A stretch of 64,000 nucleotides of DNA from Cavia porcellus. Taxonomy: Eukaryota > Chordata > Mammalia > Rodentia > Caviidae. Both the position numbers and the translations under genes were made by a program. Of this stretch, positions 1-11,918 are shown one piece after another. The DNA is taken from positions 75,099,482 to 75,163,481 of the forward strand of contig NW_026947484.1 of the NCBI RefSeq assembly GCF_034190915.1, given 5' to 3'. Each line of letters opens with the position of its first letter. Within the stretch, counting starts at the first letter, position 1. A model generated the notes under the pieces. That model was not told the origin of the DNA, made no database searches, and worked only from the letters and a program-made list of their open reading frames with translations.

Positions 1-271
1 AATTTCAAACCAAGACTGATTAAGAGAGACAAAGAAGTCATTATCTCATTGTAAAGTGAACAATCTAAGAAAAAGAGGTAACAATCAAATATATATATGT
101 ACCAAATACCAGTGCACCTAACTATATAAAGCTAACATTAATGATATGAAAAATCAGATGAGCACCAATACAATTGTAATGAGGAGACCTTCATACCCTG
201 CTGTCACAAACTGACAGATCTAGCAAACAAATAGAAAAGAAAAAAAAAGTCAACAAAGAAATATCAGAGCT

Positions 272-364
272 GGCTGGGGATATAGCTCAACAGCATAAGC
301 ACCTGCCTGGAAAGCACAAGGCCCTGAGTTCAATTCCCAGTACTGAAAAAAAGAAAGAAATTTT
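272..364 (+). mobile_element. ID-type SINE, older copy
   Basis: This is a tRNA-derived unit with A-box-like TAGCTCAACAGCATAAG and B-box-like GAGTTCAATTCCC, followed by an A-rich tail. It is flanked by AGAAATATCAGAGCT (257-271) and a diverged repeat (365-380), so it inserted into L1 copy A by L1-type retrotransposition. Confidence 0.85.
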
Positions 365-610
365 AGAAAGTATCAGAACTGAACCAAACTTTTAAGCAAA
401 TGGACTGAGTAGATATCTACAGAATGTTCCACTTAACAATCAGAGAATACATGTTCTTCTCAGAAGCATACTGTGCCTTCTCCAAAGAAGACCACATACT
501 AGCTCACAGAACATGCTTAAGTAAATACAAAAGAATTTAAATTATCCCATGCATATATCTGACCATACTACAATGAAACTAGAAATTAATGGCAATTAAT
601 GGCAAAAGAG

Positions 611-688
611 GTGGGGATTTAGTTCAAGTGCTTGCCTGCTAGTGCAAAGTCCTGAGTTCAATTCCCAGTACAAAAAAAAAAAAAAAAA
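611..688 (+). mobile_element. ID-type SINE with a deleted A-box region
   Basis: The ID unit has lost several bases between TTTAGTTCA and GTGCTTGCCTG and ends in a long poly-A run. Perfect 16-bp target duplications (AATTAATGGCAAAAGA at 594-609 and 687-702) flank it inside L1 copy A. The identical duplications point to a recent insertion despite the internal deletion. Confidence 0.87.
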
Positions 689-2183
689 TTAATGGCAAAA
701 GAAACTACAAAACTCTGTAAACATATGGAAATTAAGTAATACCCTTGTAAACTATCAATGGGACATAGATGAAATAAAGGAAGAAATTAAACAGTATCTA
801 CAACTGAACAAGAAAGCAGAAATAACCTGAACTTACGACACACAATGCAAACAATCCTAAGAGGAAAATTTATAGCTGTGAATTCTCACATCACAAAAAC
901 ACAGTGAACTCAAATAACTAACCTAACGTTGAACCTCAAGCTTCTAAAAAAAGAAGAGCAAGTCAACCCAAAGTTTGTACAAGGGAGGAAACTATAAAGA
1001 TCAGAACAGAAATTAATACAGTAAGACTGAGAAAACAATATAAAGAATCAATGAACCAAAGAATTGGTTCTTCAAAAGATTAAATAAAATTGACAAACCC
1101 TTAGCCAAACTTTTTTTAAAAAAAGGAAAGACCCAAATCCATGTAATTAGAAATAAAAATGGCAAAATGACAATGAAGCCTAAAAATATTCAGAAGATAA
1201 TCTTAAGGAACCTGCGCTCCAATAAGATGGAAAAGAAACGGACAGATTCCAAGATACAGAAATTATCAAAGCTGGGTCAAGAATTATAAAAAATTATAAA
1301 AATTCTCAATAACACAGTATCTGAAAATGAAATTGAGAAATTAATTTTAAAAAAATAAATAAAAGAGAAAAAAGAAAACCCTGGTCTTGATAAATTCACA
1401 GCAAAATTCTACAAACAAATTTAGAGACTATCTAATGCCATTATTCCTCAAACTCTTAAATAAAATTAAAAGGGAAGTTATAGTTCCAAATTCCTGGAAG
1501 CATGGATTACCCTGATTCCAAAGCCAGAGAAGAACTCAACTAAGAAACAGAATTACAGGCCAATCTCCCTAATGAATACAGATGTGAAAATCCTCAATAA
1601 GATACTGGCAAACAATACAGCAAATCATCAAGAAGATTATACACAATGATCAAGTGGAATTCATTCCAGGGATACAGAGATGGTTCAACATATGTAAGTC
1701 AATAAATGTAATATTTAATATTAACAGTCAAGGGCCAAAATCACATGATCATCTCAATTGACACAGAAAACTATATGACAAATTCCAGCATCCATTCATG
1801 ATAAAAACTCTACAGAAAATGGCAATAGAAGATTTTTATCAATCTGATAAAAGTCATCTATGACAAACCAAAAGCCAACATCATACTAAATGGTCAAAAA
1901 CTCAAAGCTTTCACTCTAAAACCAGAAACAAGACAAGGATGCCCACTATCACCACTCTTGTTCAATGTAGTTCTGAAAATATTAGCCAGAGCAATTAGAC
2001 AAGAGAAAGAAATTTTTAAAAATATGGATAGGAAAGGAAGAAGTTAAATTATTATTTGCCAATGATGACATGGTGACCTACACAGAAGACGCCAGAAACT
2101 ACCAAAATACTCTTAGAATTAATAACCAAATTAAGCAGCATAGGAGGATATAAAGTCAACACTCAAAAATCAGTAACATTCTT

Positions 2184-2305
2184 GGGGCTGGGGATTTAGC
2201 TCAGCGGCATAAGTGCCTGCCTTGCAAGCAGGCAGTCGTGAGTTCGATCCCTGGTACCAGTAAAAACGAAAAAGACAAAAAAAAAAAAAAGAAAAAAGAA
2301 AAAAA
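2184..2305 (+). mobile_element. ID-type SINE, young subfamily with GATAAAAA-like tail
   Basis: It starts GGGGCTGGGGATTTAGCTCA, has the B box GAGTTCGATCC, and a tail GGTACCAGTAAAAACGAAAA followed by A/G-rich sequence. The target duplication around AATCAGTAACATTCTT (up to 2183) recurs at about 2307-2322 with one change. It sits inside the reverse-transcriptase part of L1 copy A. Confidence 0.93.
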
Positions 2306-2872
2306 AAATCAGTAGCATTCTTATACACTAATAACAAAACTTACTGAAAGAAAAATTAGGGACACAAGATCATTAATAATAGCACCAGAAAAAATAAAAT
2401 ACTTAACAGTCAATCTAACAAAGCAAGTGAAAGACTTATACATTGAAATCTACAGTACTCTAAAAAAGGAAAGAAGATGCCAAAAAAGAAAAAAAAGGAA
2501 AAACAGCCCCTTTTCTGGGATAGGCAGAATGAATATCATAAAAATGGCCATATTTCCAAAACTGCTATACAGATTTAATGCAATACAAATCAAAATACCA
2601 ATACCATGAAAAACAACCTTAAAATTCATATGGAACCAGAAGACATCTAGCGTAGCAAAAGCATTTCTGAGCAACAAGGGCAAGGCAAGGGGACATAATA
2701 TCCATGATTTGAAGTTATACTACAAAGCTACCCTGATTTTTAAAAAAGTTTATATAGCATTGTGCTGGCTAAAAAAATAACAAGAAACAACTTCAAACAC
2801 ATTCAGCTATCATATCTTCAACAAAGGTGCCAAACACCTTCAATGGAAAAAAGCATCTTTAATAAATGGTGC

Positions 2873-3342
2873 CTAGGGGATAGCCATATGGGCAGGGAGG
2901 AGAACCAAGAAGCCAAGTCATGCCCTCCCATGAGCCAAGAGGAGAATCAAGAAGCTAATCCATGCCTTCCTGTGAGCCAGTGGCAGTTGTGGGCCAGGAG
3001 GAGAACCAAGAAGCTAACCTGCACTCTCCTGTGAACCAGCCAGCTCATAGGCTTGGAGACAAGAAGAGCACCCCCACTTCCGTAAGCAACCAGCTGATTT
3101 GGAGGAACACAGGCTGAGAGGATAGCAACTAAAGTAAAAAGAAAAAAAAAAAGCTTGTATTGTTTGATTGACATTGCAGGCCTAAAGCGGGTAGTCTGAG
3201 CATCTATTTAGAGGATAACAACATGCAATATAGCAACTATAGGGGATATCCTTCTGGTTTGTTTTTGAAATCCAGTATTTTTTTCATTGTTTTGTTTTGT
3301 TCCATTTTGTTGTTTTTTTATTCCCTTTACAATAAAAAATTG
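2873..3342 (+). mobile_element. Composite retroposon, copy 1: tandem ~55-60-bp repeats plus an L1-like 3' tail
   Basis: L1 copy A is interrupted after TAATAAATGGT and resumes after TAATAAATATT, which looks like a diverged target duplication. The insert begins with three to four degenerate units of about 55-60 bp. Each carries GAGCCA near its start, then a GGAGGAGAACCAAGAAGC core, then CCTCCTGT (about 2880-3060). The second half (about 3155-3240) resembles the 3' end of L1 copy E at 33026-33110, sharing GTATTGTTTGAT, GCAGGCCT and a motif close to AACAACATGCAATATAGCAA. It ends in a T-rich stretch and AATAAA-like A-rich tail. No coding potential is seen. A second copy is at about 62212-62676. 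It could be an unrecognised non-autonomous retroposon, or a 5'-truncated L1 whose 3' UTR carries a repeat array. Confidence 0.65.
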
Positions 3343-4842
3343 AAAAAAATAATAAATATTGCTGGGAACACTGGCTTTCCACATGGCAAAGACTGAACCT
3401 AAACCCATAATTCTCACCATGCACTAAACTAAAATCAAAATGGAGCAAAGATTTAAATATAAAAACCGAAACAATGTGCTTAGAGTAGGTAAAATTCTTG
3501 AAGATATATATCTAGGTAAAACAGAATCCTGATCCTATAGGAAATATTACAAAGAATCAACAACTTGGATCAAATCAAATTAACCACCAACAGAATAAAA
3601 AGAAAACCCACAGAATGGGAAAAAAATGTTACCAATTACTCCACAAACCAAGGAATAACATCTATAATATATAATGAACCAAAAAATCAGATCTCCCAAA
3701 TTTAAAGACCAAATCCAAAAATGGGCATCCTAAATGACTGAACATGTCTCAGATGAAGTACAAACATCAAGTAAATATATTTAAGAATTTTCGACATTAC
3801 TGATCATTTGAGAAATCCAAATTAAAACAACACTGAGATTCCATCTCATTCCACAAAAATGACTGTCACCAAGAAATCAATCAATAACAAATGCTGGTGA
3901 GGCCATGGTGACCTTCCTCCATTGCAGGTGGAAGTGTAAATTGGTAGAACTACTATGGAAATTAGTGTGGAGAATCCTCAAAAAACTAAACCCAGAGGGA
4001 CTATTGGCCCAGCTGTTCCCTTTTTAGGTATCTTCCTAAAAGAGTTAAAAGCATCACAGACTGTGATATATGCATACCTATGTTTACAGCAGCATAATTT
4101 ATAACAGCTAAATCTCGGAAACAGCCCATATACCCATCAATAGATGAATGGAAAAAGCAAATGTAGTATTTACATAAAATTGAGTATCACTATGCCATAA
4201 AGGAGGATAAACTTGAGTCATATGCAGGGAAATGGAGGCACCTTGAGACCATAATCTTAAATGAAATAAATCAGACACACAAATTTAAATATTGCATTGT
4301 TTCTCTTGTGTGAGACACCCAAACAGTAAACAAGGAGCACAATGGAGCATAAATATTGGGAAGTGGGAAAAACATGTTCAAAAGGAAAAAGAAAGAAGGG
4401 AAAGAAAAGTAAAGGAGAAAAAGAAAATGGAAATAAAGCTTTTGTAAATTGGAAGGGAAAGACTGGTTGAAGGGAGGCAAGGGAAATGAGAAATGGATGA
4501 GGGAAAAAAGAAGAATCAAGATATATTATGTACATGTACAAAATCCCAATGGTGAATGTGATCAATACATATGACAAATATCCACTAATAAAAAGTAAAA
4601 AGTTGGAAAAAAGAATTTTTAAAAAGATAGGTTTTAAAAAAAACTTTCAATGTGAATGGTCTCAATTTCCCCATCAAAAGACATGGATTGGTAGACTGGA
4701 ACAAGAAACAAACTCAACAATATGCACTATACAAGAAACACATTACTTTCAAAAAGAAATTTACAAATTAAAAATTAAAGAATGAAAAACAATATTCCAT
4801 GCAATAGAAACCAAGAAAAAAAACCAGTTAACTTAATTTCAC

Positions 4843-5216
4843 AAAAAAGTAGATGTTTTATTTACTTGTATTTAGCTCACAGTTTGCAGAGGTTTCAGTC
4901 CATAACCAGCTGGCTCCAAGGTAGGATGGCATGGCAGATACACATTGCAGAGGTAAACAGTTCATGGTGGACAGAAGGTAACAAAGCAAGCAAGAGACCT
5001 TAGCAGCTTCTTTCTGCCCCTTTTATACTCTATCTAGGCTACTAGGATCAGGGTAATGCCAAACCAATCAATGGGCTGATTTAATAATCATATACCCTTA
5101 TTTTCAGCATTGCACCATGAATTAATCACACACTCTAGATTTGGCCACCTCTGAAGAAGTCTCACCTATGACAGTATGAGGTTTTTAGGGGACAGCTAAA
5201 CACAAGCTGTAACAGT
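4843..5216 (-). mobile_element. MaLR-type solo LTR in reverse orientation
   Basis: Read on the minus strand, it matches the LTR at 23731-24134 over its first part, sharing GAGGTGGC and AATCTAGAGTGTGTG, then GGTGCAATGCTG. It interrupts L1 copy B between AATTTCACA and GAATTTCATA. The layout, with a segment like GTGAGC then AATAAA-like sequence near the end, fits the ERVL-MaLR LTRs of mammals. Exact ends are uncertain by about 10 bases. No internal viral coding region is present. Confidence 0.65.
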
Positions 5217-6230
5217 GAATTTCATACCAAAACTGATCATAAGAAACAAGGGTCACAACATAATAGTTAAGAAAGTAAGTCAACAGAAAGAGCTAACAAT
5301 TATGAACATGTAGGCACAAAACACCAGCATACCCCACTACATAAAACAAACATTAATGAATACGAAAAAACCAGATAAACCTGGACATAGGTACCAGGGA
5401 TCCCATTGTGACAAATATATAGATCAACAAAACAAAAAAAAGATCAACAAAGGAAATATCACAGTTGATCCAAACCTTTAAGCAAATGTATTCTGTAAGT
5501 ATCTACAATGTTCCATCCAACAACAGAGTATACATTCTTCTCAGCAGCACATGGAGCATTCTCTAAAATAAGCTATGTTAGCCCATAAAGCATGCCTAAG
5601 TAAATTCAAAAGAACTGAAATAATACCATGAATTTTATCAGATTGTAGTACAAAGAAACTAGAAATCAACAGGGAAAAAACCACAGCAACTATGTAAACA
5701 CATGAAAATTAATATCCTCTTGAGTAATGAATGACTCACAGAAAAAATCGAGGAAGAAATTACACCATTCCCAAAATCAAGTGCTAACAACAACACAATA
5801 TACTGGAACCTATGGGACACAATGAAAGCTGTCCTAACAGGGAAGTTTATAGCTGTGAAAGCTCACATCAGAAAAAGTGTGAGCTCAATGAAACAAACAA
5901 ACAAATACTAATAATGGACCTCAGAGTCCTAGAAAAACAAGACCAATCTAAATCCAAAACTGGTACAAGAAAGAAAATTATAAAAATCTGAGCAAAAATT
6001 AATTGAAATTGAGACACCCCCTCCAAAAAATACAAAGAATCAATGAATCACAGAGTGGCTATTCAAAAGAATAAACAACATGGACAAACCACTAGCCAAA
6101 CTTAAAAAAAAACCTGTAAGCTCTAAATCAATGCGTTAGAAATGAAAAAGGCTAAATCACAATTGATTCTGCCAAAATCCAGAAAATCATTGCTAACTAC
6201 TTTGAGAACCCACACTCTAATAAAAGAAAG

Positions 6231-6303
6231 AGGAGCAGGGGATGTAGCTCAGCACAGTACCTGCCTGGCAAGCATGAGCTCCTGAGTTTGATTCCCCGTA
6301 CAA
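6231..6303 (+). mobile_element. ID-type SINE, diverged
   Basis: GCAGGGGATGTAGCTCAGCA, CTGCCTGGCAAGCATGAG and GAGTTTGATTCCCCGTAC give the ID head, middle and B box. The A-rich tail is short. It is embedded in L1 copy B. Confidence 0.8.
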
Positions 6304-6491
6304 ACAATTCAGAGAAAATGTATAGATTCCTAGATACATATGAATTACCAAAGCTGAACCAAGAAGGTATAAAAATTCTAAATGATCCAATATCAGACAA
6401 TGAAATTAAATAATTTTAAAAACTACAAACTAAAGAAGTCCTAATCATGATGGATTCAATGCCAAATTCTACAAAAACTTTAAAGACAATC

Positions 6492-6797
6492 TGTGGGGAC
6501 AGCTAAAGCTGGAGACTGGTCACAGGGGTGTGGGACTGGGGCAAGACCTGACTGAGAACAAAGAGCACCCCAAGGGAGCTGCTCCAGTCCAGACCAAGCC
6601 CTTAGGCTATTAGGCAGCAGTTCGCTGGGCAGGGAGGGGGGTGTCGCTTGACATCAACCAACCAATGTATAAATAAGAGCAGAGGGCTCCACCTGACCTC
6701 AGCTTTTCGCATTTTGACTCTTACCTATATTTCTCCATCCTCCCATCGTTCTCCCCCAGCCCACCCACAACTTGAGGGAAATGCACTGGTCATAGCA
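6492..6797 (+). mobile_element. Solo LTR, ~306 bp, inserted in L1
   Basis: A non-L1 block starts TGTGGGGACAG and ends GGTCATAGCA, with CAATC before and CAATA after, as expected of a 4-5-bp target duplication. It contains CCAACCAATGTATAAATAAG (a CCAAT motif followed by a TATA-like box) near 6658-6677, placed as in an LTR U3 promoter. L1 sequence resumes directly after it (ACTACTCAAAC). The retroviral class is not recognised, and no internal region or partner LTR is seen. Confidence 0.65.
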
Positions 6798-7265
6798 CAA
6801 TACTACTCAAACTTTTAATGAAATTAAAAGGGAAGGATTACTCCCAAGGTTATTCCCGTAAGTAAGCATTACTCTGATTCCAAAACCAGAAAAGGATCCA
6901 ACCAAAAAAGAGAACAACAGGCCAATCTTTTTTAAAATCCTCAATAAGATAATGCAAACAATCCAACAAATCATCAAAAACGGTATATACAGTGACCAAG
7001 TAGGATCCATTCCAGGGATACAGGGAAAGCTCGACATGTGCAAATCAATAAATGTAATACAACACATAAACAGAAGTGAAGACAAAATTAATAACCAACG
7101 GGCAGCATAGCGGGATACAAAGACAACAAATAAAAATCAATAGCGTTCCTGTGCACTAACACTAAACTCACTGAGAAAATTAGGGAAATGATACTTTCAC
7201 AATAGCATCACAGAAAAGCTAACATTCTTTCATAATAAAATCCTGGAACAATATAGGCATAAACC

Positions 7266-7384
7266 GGGGCTGGAGATTTAGCTCAGTGGCATAAGCACCT
7301 GCCTTGCAAGCAGGCAGTCGTGAGTTTGATCCCCGCTACCGATAAACAGGAAAAAGACAAAACAAAACAAAACAAACAAAAAAA
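7266..7384 (+). mobile_element. ID-type SINE, young subfamily
   Basis: GGGGCTGGAGATTTAGCTCA head, GCAAGCAGGCAGTCGTGAG centre, and tail CTACCGATAAACAGGAAAAA. The target duplication CAATATAGGCATAA occurs just before it (about 7250-7263) and again at about 7387-7400, inside L1 copy B. Confidence 0.92.
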
Positions 7385-7655
7385 ACCAATATAGGCATAA
7401 TCCTTATCTCAATCTGAGAAAAACCTTTTATGACAAATCTATTGCCAATATTCCATATTAAATGTGGAAAAGCTAAAAGCTGTCCCTCTAAAATCAGGAA
7501 CAAATCAAGGATGTCTGCTATCACCACTCCTGTTCAATACAGTTCTGGAAACATTAGCCAGAGCAATTAGACAAGAGAGAGAAATAAAAGGAATAAAGAC
7601 AGGAAAGGAGGAAGTTAAATTATCATCATTTGCAGATGACAAGATCCTCTACATA

Positions 7656-7801
7656 GCCAGGTGTAGAGCACATGCCTATAATCCCAGCATTCGGCAGGCT
7701 GAGGCAGGAGGATCACAGGAAGTTTGAGGCCAGCCTGGGCTCCATAAGTGAGTGCAAGGCCTGCACTACATAGTGAAACCTTCTCTTAAAAAAAAAAAAA
7801 A
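7656..7801 (+). mobile_element. B1 SINE
   Basis: A 7SL-derived unit with ATAATCCCAGCATTC, GGCTGAGGCAGGAGGATCAC and GAGGCCAGCCTGGGC, followed by a poly-A run. It interrupts the reverse-transcriptase domain of L1 copy B just after its FADD box. Confidence 0.92.
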
Positions 7802-9504
7802 TCCCACCAGAAGACTCCTAGAATTAGTAACCAAATTTGGTATAACAGTGGGATACAAAGTCAACACACAAAACTCAGTAGTGTTCCTGTACACCAATAA
7901 TAAACTCACTGAGAAAGAGATCAGCAAAACAATACCTTTCATGATAGCATCAAGAAAAATAAATACTTAGGAATTAAGCTAACCAAAGAAGTCAAAGACC
8001 TCTACAATAAAAACTACAGTACTCTAAAAAAGGAGATCAAAGAGGACATCAGGAAATGGAAAGATACCCCACTCTTGGACAGGTAGAACCAATATAGTAA
8101 AAACAGCCATACTTCAAAACAGTTATACAGATTCAGTGCAATCTCAATCAGAATATCAACAGCATTCCTCACAGAATGAGAGAAAACAACCCTAAAATTC
8201 ATAGAGACCTACAGACCTACTTCAGATTTGAAGTTACATGACAAATCTATAGTAGAAAAAAAAAAAAAAGCAGCATTGTGTGGACCAAAAAATAGACTTA
8301 TGGAACAGAAGAGAGAATGCAAAAAAACTCCAGGAACACTCAGATGCTGATCTTTGACAAAGAGGCCAAAAACTTTTGCTGGAGGAAAAAGACAGTTTCT
8401 TTAACAAACAGTGCTGGGAAAAGTGGCTACCCACATGTAGAAGACTGAACCTAGACCCTTATCTCTCATGATTTAATAAACTAAAATCAAAATGAATTTA
8501 ATACCTAAATATTAAAACAGAAACAATCTGCTGGTGGATAAAATAGGTAACTCTTGAAGATATAGGTGTAGAGAAGTTTAACAGAGCTCCAGCTGTTAAG
8601 ACATAACGCCAGGAATCAATAAATGGGGTCATATCAAATTTAAAACCTTTTGCATAGCGAAGGAAATAACCAACAGAGTGAAAAGACAACCTACAAAATG
8701 GGTAAAAAATCTTGCCAGCTACTCTTCAAACAAAGAACTAATACTTAGACTATATAAAGAACTCAAAAACATTAGACCCTCTCCCAATTTTAAGACCTAA
8801 TCAAACATGGGCATCTAAATGAATAAACACTCCTTGGCAGAAGTACAATGAAATATTTTTTAAACTGTTCAACATCACTGGCCACTAGAGATATGCAAAT
8901 TACAACCACTCTGAGATTCCATCTTCTTTCAGAAAGAATGGCTATCATCAGGAAGTCAACCAGTAACAAATGCTGGCAAGGAAGTGGGGAAAAAGGAACC
9001 TTTCTTTATTGTTGGTGGAAATATAAACTAATACAACCACTATGGAAATCAGTATGCAGATTCTTTAAAAAACTAAAACTAGAAATTGTATTTAACCCAG
9101 CTATTCTCCTTTTAGGTATCTTCCCAAAAGAGTTAAAGACAAGTTACAGGCATATCCTTGTTTATAGCAGCATAATTTACAAGAGCTAAATCTTGGAAGT
9201 GTTCTGTATGTCCATCGGTGGGTGAATGCATAAAGGAAATGTGGTATTTATACACAATGGAGCATCATTCCACCATAAAGAAGGATGAACTTGAGTCCTC
9301 TGTGGAAAACGGATGAATCTAGAGACCATAACACCAAATAACATAAACTAGAAACATATGCTTAATTTGCACTGGTTTCTCTTACATAAGAAACCCAAGC
9401 AAAATAAAAAGATAAACAATAGGAAATAGCCAAATCAATCTTTAGCATATGGGAAAGGAACCAAGAGATTTGGAGGGGAAGAGATTTTCTAAAACGAGAA
9501 TTGC

Positions 9505-9770
9505 AATGTGTACAATTGTGTCATGTACAAGTACAAAGTCCCTACGAGGACTGTGATCCTTATGCATCATGAATATGTAGGTAGGTAGGTAGACAGACAG
9601 ACAGAGGCATATGGAGATACATAAGAAGGGGTCCAGGAGATGGAGACAAGAGGAAGGAGGAGGAAGGGGATAAAAAATTAAGACATGTCACGCACATGTA
9701 CCAACTCCCCACAGTGAATGTAATCATTATGTGCTACAAACATATGCCAATAAAAAAGAAAATAAAAGTA
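9505..9770 (+). repeat. Tandem 3'-end duplication in the L1 copy B 3' UTR, with a tetranucleotide repeat
   Basis: Two similar L1-end modules occur in succession. One reads TCATGTACAAGTACAAAGTC (about 9522-9541), the other has TCACGCACATGTACCAACTC (about 9688-9707). Each is followed by a GTGATC/TAATCA-TTATG segment. Between them are short (GTAG)n and (ACAG)n runs (about 9580-9605) and purine-rich sequence. Confidence 0.6.
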
Positions 9771-9780
9771 AAACTTTTCA

Positions 9781-10185
9781 GCCTAACGGTTACTGGAATT
9801 ATTTTAGTGTAGACCCACGGCACACATCAGACCCGGAGGCTACCAAGACACTTCTTTCAGAAGCCAGATTAGGTTCTGGGACATAAACCAGTCATGGGGA
9901 CACTTACTGAGTTTACGGGGACCTTTAGCTCAGACCCCTCTGGCTCTAAGCTTGTGATGAGGTTATAATTTCCAAAGCCTATGTTTCCACCCCAACAGTC
10001 ACCAGACTGTCCGCTCAAAGACAAGAAAACATTAGCTGCAGACGACGATCATCACAGTAACAAACCCACTCAACAAGACTGAGAAAAGGAAATTTTCCTT
10101 GCATTGCTTTCATCAGTGTAACTCTTGCCTTTCATAAAGTCACTGTAGGTTCCATGAGTGTCTCTTTGTGGGCAGCAGCTGGAAT
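9781..10185. other. Intron 2 sequence, no recognised feature
   Basis: Ordinary-composition sequence between L1 copy B and a MIR. No open frame with domain-like content, no splice-flanked exon and no repeat was recognised. Confidence 0.5.
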
Positions 10186-10189
10186 GTGG

Positions 10190-10380
10190 AACCAGGAGAC
10201 CTGGTTCAGACTAGGCTTTCCCTCGTATTTGCTGTGATGTCCTCGAGGGGACCTCTGTGAGACTCCCATCTGTTCAACAGGACTGTCTTTATCTCCTTCA
10301 AAAGATTACTATGAGAAACAAAATTCCCTACATGAAAGTCTTTTGTAAACCACAAAATATTGCATAGAGTTTTATTATTA
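10190..10380 (+). repeat. MIR SINE, ancient
   Basis: AACCAGGAGACCTGGTTCAG resembles the MIR body. A degraded CTCTGTGAGACTCCCATCTG and a loosely similar 3' part follow. It is diverged, and the ends are approximate. Confidence 0.5.
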
Positions 10381-11839
10381 ACAAATAGGGCCACCTCTTT
10401 TTATGGGAAGGGAGCAGCTTGTCATTTATTGTGATATGAATTCCACGCAATGAATCTCAGTAAGGCTGGGAGCAGCATATCATCCTTTTGCTCATGACTC
10501 AGCCGAATTTAAGGCAGTTAAAAAGGACATTCAGGTTTGAAGGGTCACCTGCAGGTGTACTGTTTCCAAAACACCTCCCAAGAGAATGGTTTCTGCAGCC
10601 TCCTTTCAGAATCTGCTGTGCATGCGTACTTCACAGGTGTGCAGGATGTCGCCTGTCTGCCAGCCCACCACTCACCTGCCTCTGCGCCCTGCATCTGTGT
10701 GAGGCTGGCAGTGCTAACCATGTAGTGGGCTCCTCTGGCCAGCCCAGGGGAGCCGTGTTAGAAGCCCAGAGGAAGGTAGCCAAGAGGGGCTGGAGCTGTT
10801 GTGCTCCCACTTGCTTCTCTACAACCTCAGGCCATTACGCCCTCTGTGGAAGCCACAAGTCCTGGCAGGGTCTTCTGCACACGACTGACGCTGACCTCTG
10901 CATCCTCTCCTTCTTCCAGACCTGAGTTAACAGCTCCACAGTCCCCATGCCCTGCTCATACCTTCTATTGACTTCATGTCAAGTTGTAGTTGCATGGTGC
11001 TGTCTCCTGCGGGGAGCCTGACGGATACAACTCTGGACGAAGCTGCAGATGTAACCTGAATTCCTTCTCTCCTTTAAAGCCCAGTTCCTTTACCTCAAAT
11101 GAGTCATCCTCTGACCGGTGACATGAGGCCCACAGGTTTCAGTTCCTGAATTCCACTGAGGCCGAGTCACCTTCAGGATTTACTCTAAAGTCACAGCAAA
11201 GCCGAGGCTGACGGAGAAATGTCTTTCTAGAGCTTGAACTAGAAGACCATGGGACACAGTGGTAGTCAGAGAGTGAGGTGCTGCATCGCATATGGCCAGG
11301 GACTTTAGGGGTAAGATGCGCATCCCAAATACAGATACCAAGTCCTCTCTTGAGGATCAGCAATATGGTTTAAGCCATGGGTACCCAATCCTGTGACTTA
11401 CCAGGGCCACAGAGTGAAAAGAAATTGTCTTGAGCCACGTATTTTATAGGTAACAAAACTATTTTATAGAATCACACAAGCCCAAGTTTAATAGTTGAGA
11501 AAACTTACAATGTCTCCCTAATAACAACACCTGCCTTCACAGGCACACACACTTGTAGGTAGGTTGAAATCCTGCTGTGTTTTACTGGCCAGTGGACACC
11601 GATCCATGGGACGACGGACATGCACAGGCTCAGACTCACCTGTGCCTGGCAGGGACATGAGCTGGAGCTGTCAGCCCACTGCCTCCTTCCTCCCTCACAG
11701 TGCTCTGCTGTCAGCTACACCGTGTGTTCTGGAGCACTGCACAATCAAGTCATGAAAAATACTATTAAAAATCATGTAATAGTGATTAAACTTAACCATC
11801 TCATGAGGCAGCGTTCCTTGCTCTCCAGGAGCACTTGCT
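10381..11839. other. Intron 2 sequence, no recognised gene
   Basis: Moderately GC-rich around 10600-10900. A 145-residue open frame (10488-10925, plus) has no recognisable domain, no coding-like neighbours and is most likely chance. No exon of ENTREP1 was identified. Confidence 0.45.
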
Positions 11840-11918
11840 GAGCTCAAACTTGCAACCCTCCTGCCTCGGCCTCTCAGAGTGCGGGGATTACAAGCATATG
11901 CTCCTGTGCCAGGTTTAC
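11840..11918 (-). mobile_element. B1 SINE fragment
   Basis: Reverse-complement B1: CTCAAACTTGCAACCCTCCT, GCCTCGGCCTCTCAGAGTGC and GGATTACAAGCATATG. Only the 5' two-thirds of the unit remains. Confidence 0.8.

Larger units (their letters stand above)
1..4610 (+). mobile_element. LINE-1 copy A, 5'-truncated by the window edge, ORF2 relic plus 3' UTR
   Basis: Translation in shifting frames gives relics of L1 ORF2: the end of the endonuclease and linker (about 1-1100), the reverse transcriptase (an altered FADD box near 2050-2080 reads FANDD) and the C-terminal part (3400-4250). A purine-rich 3' UTR follows (about 4370-4510), with an A-rich end near 4600. Many stops and frameshifts show it is dead. 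Three ID SINEs (272-364, 611-688, 2184-2305) and a composite retroposon (about 2873-3342) sit inside it, and three of these four are bounded by clear target duplications of L1 sequence. It lies antisense to ENTREP1, in intron 2. Its 3' UTR type matches copy B but differs from copies C, D and E. Certain as L1; subfamily unknown. Confidence 0.93.
4650..9770 (+). mobile_element. LINE-1 copy B, 5'-truncated, ORF2 relic with nested insertions
   Basis: It begins inside the ORF2 endonuclease region (ATGTGAATGGTCTCAATTTC) and runs through the reverse transcriptase, where a FADD box is readable near 7630-7645, to the C-terminal region and a 3' UTR ending near 9770. A flanking duplication is visible: AAAACTTTCA (to 4649) and AAAACTTTTCA (9770-9780). 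Nested in it are a minus-strand MaLR-type LTR (about 4843-5216), an ID (about 6231-6303), a solo LTR (6492-6797), a young ID (7266-7384) and a B1 (7656-7801). The reading frame is broken many times. It lies antisense to ENTREP1. Confidence 0.93.

Noticed and set aside
10488..10925. 145-codon plus-strand open frame
   Set aside because: No recognised domain and cysteine-rich low-information content in a GC-richer patch.
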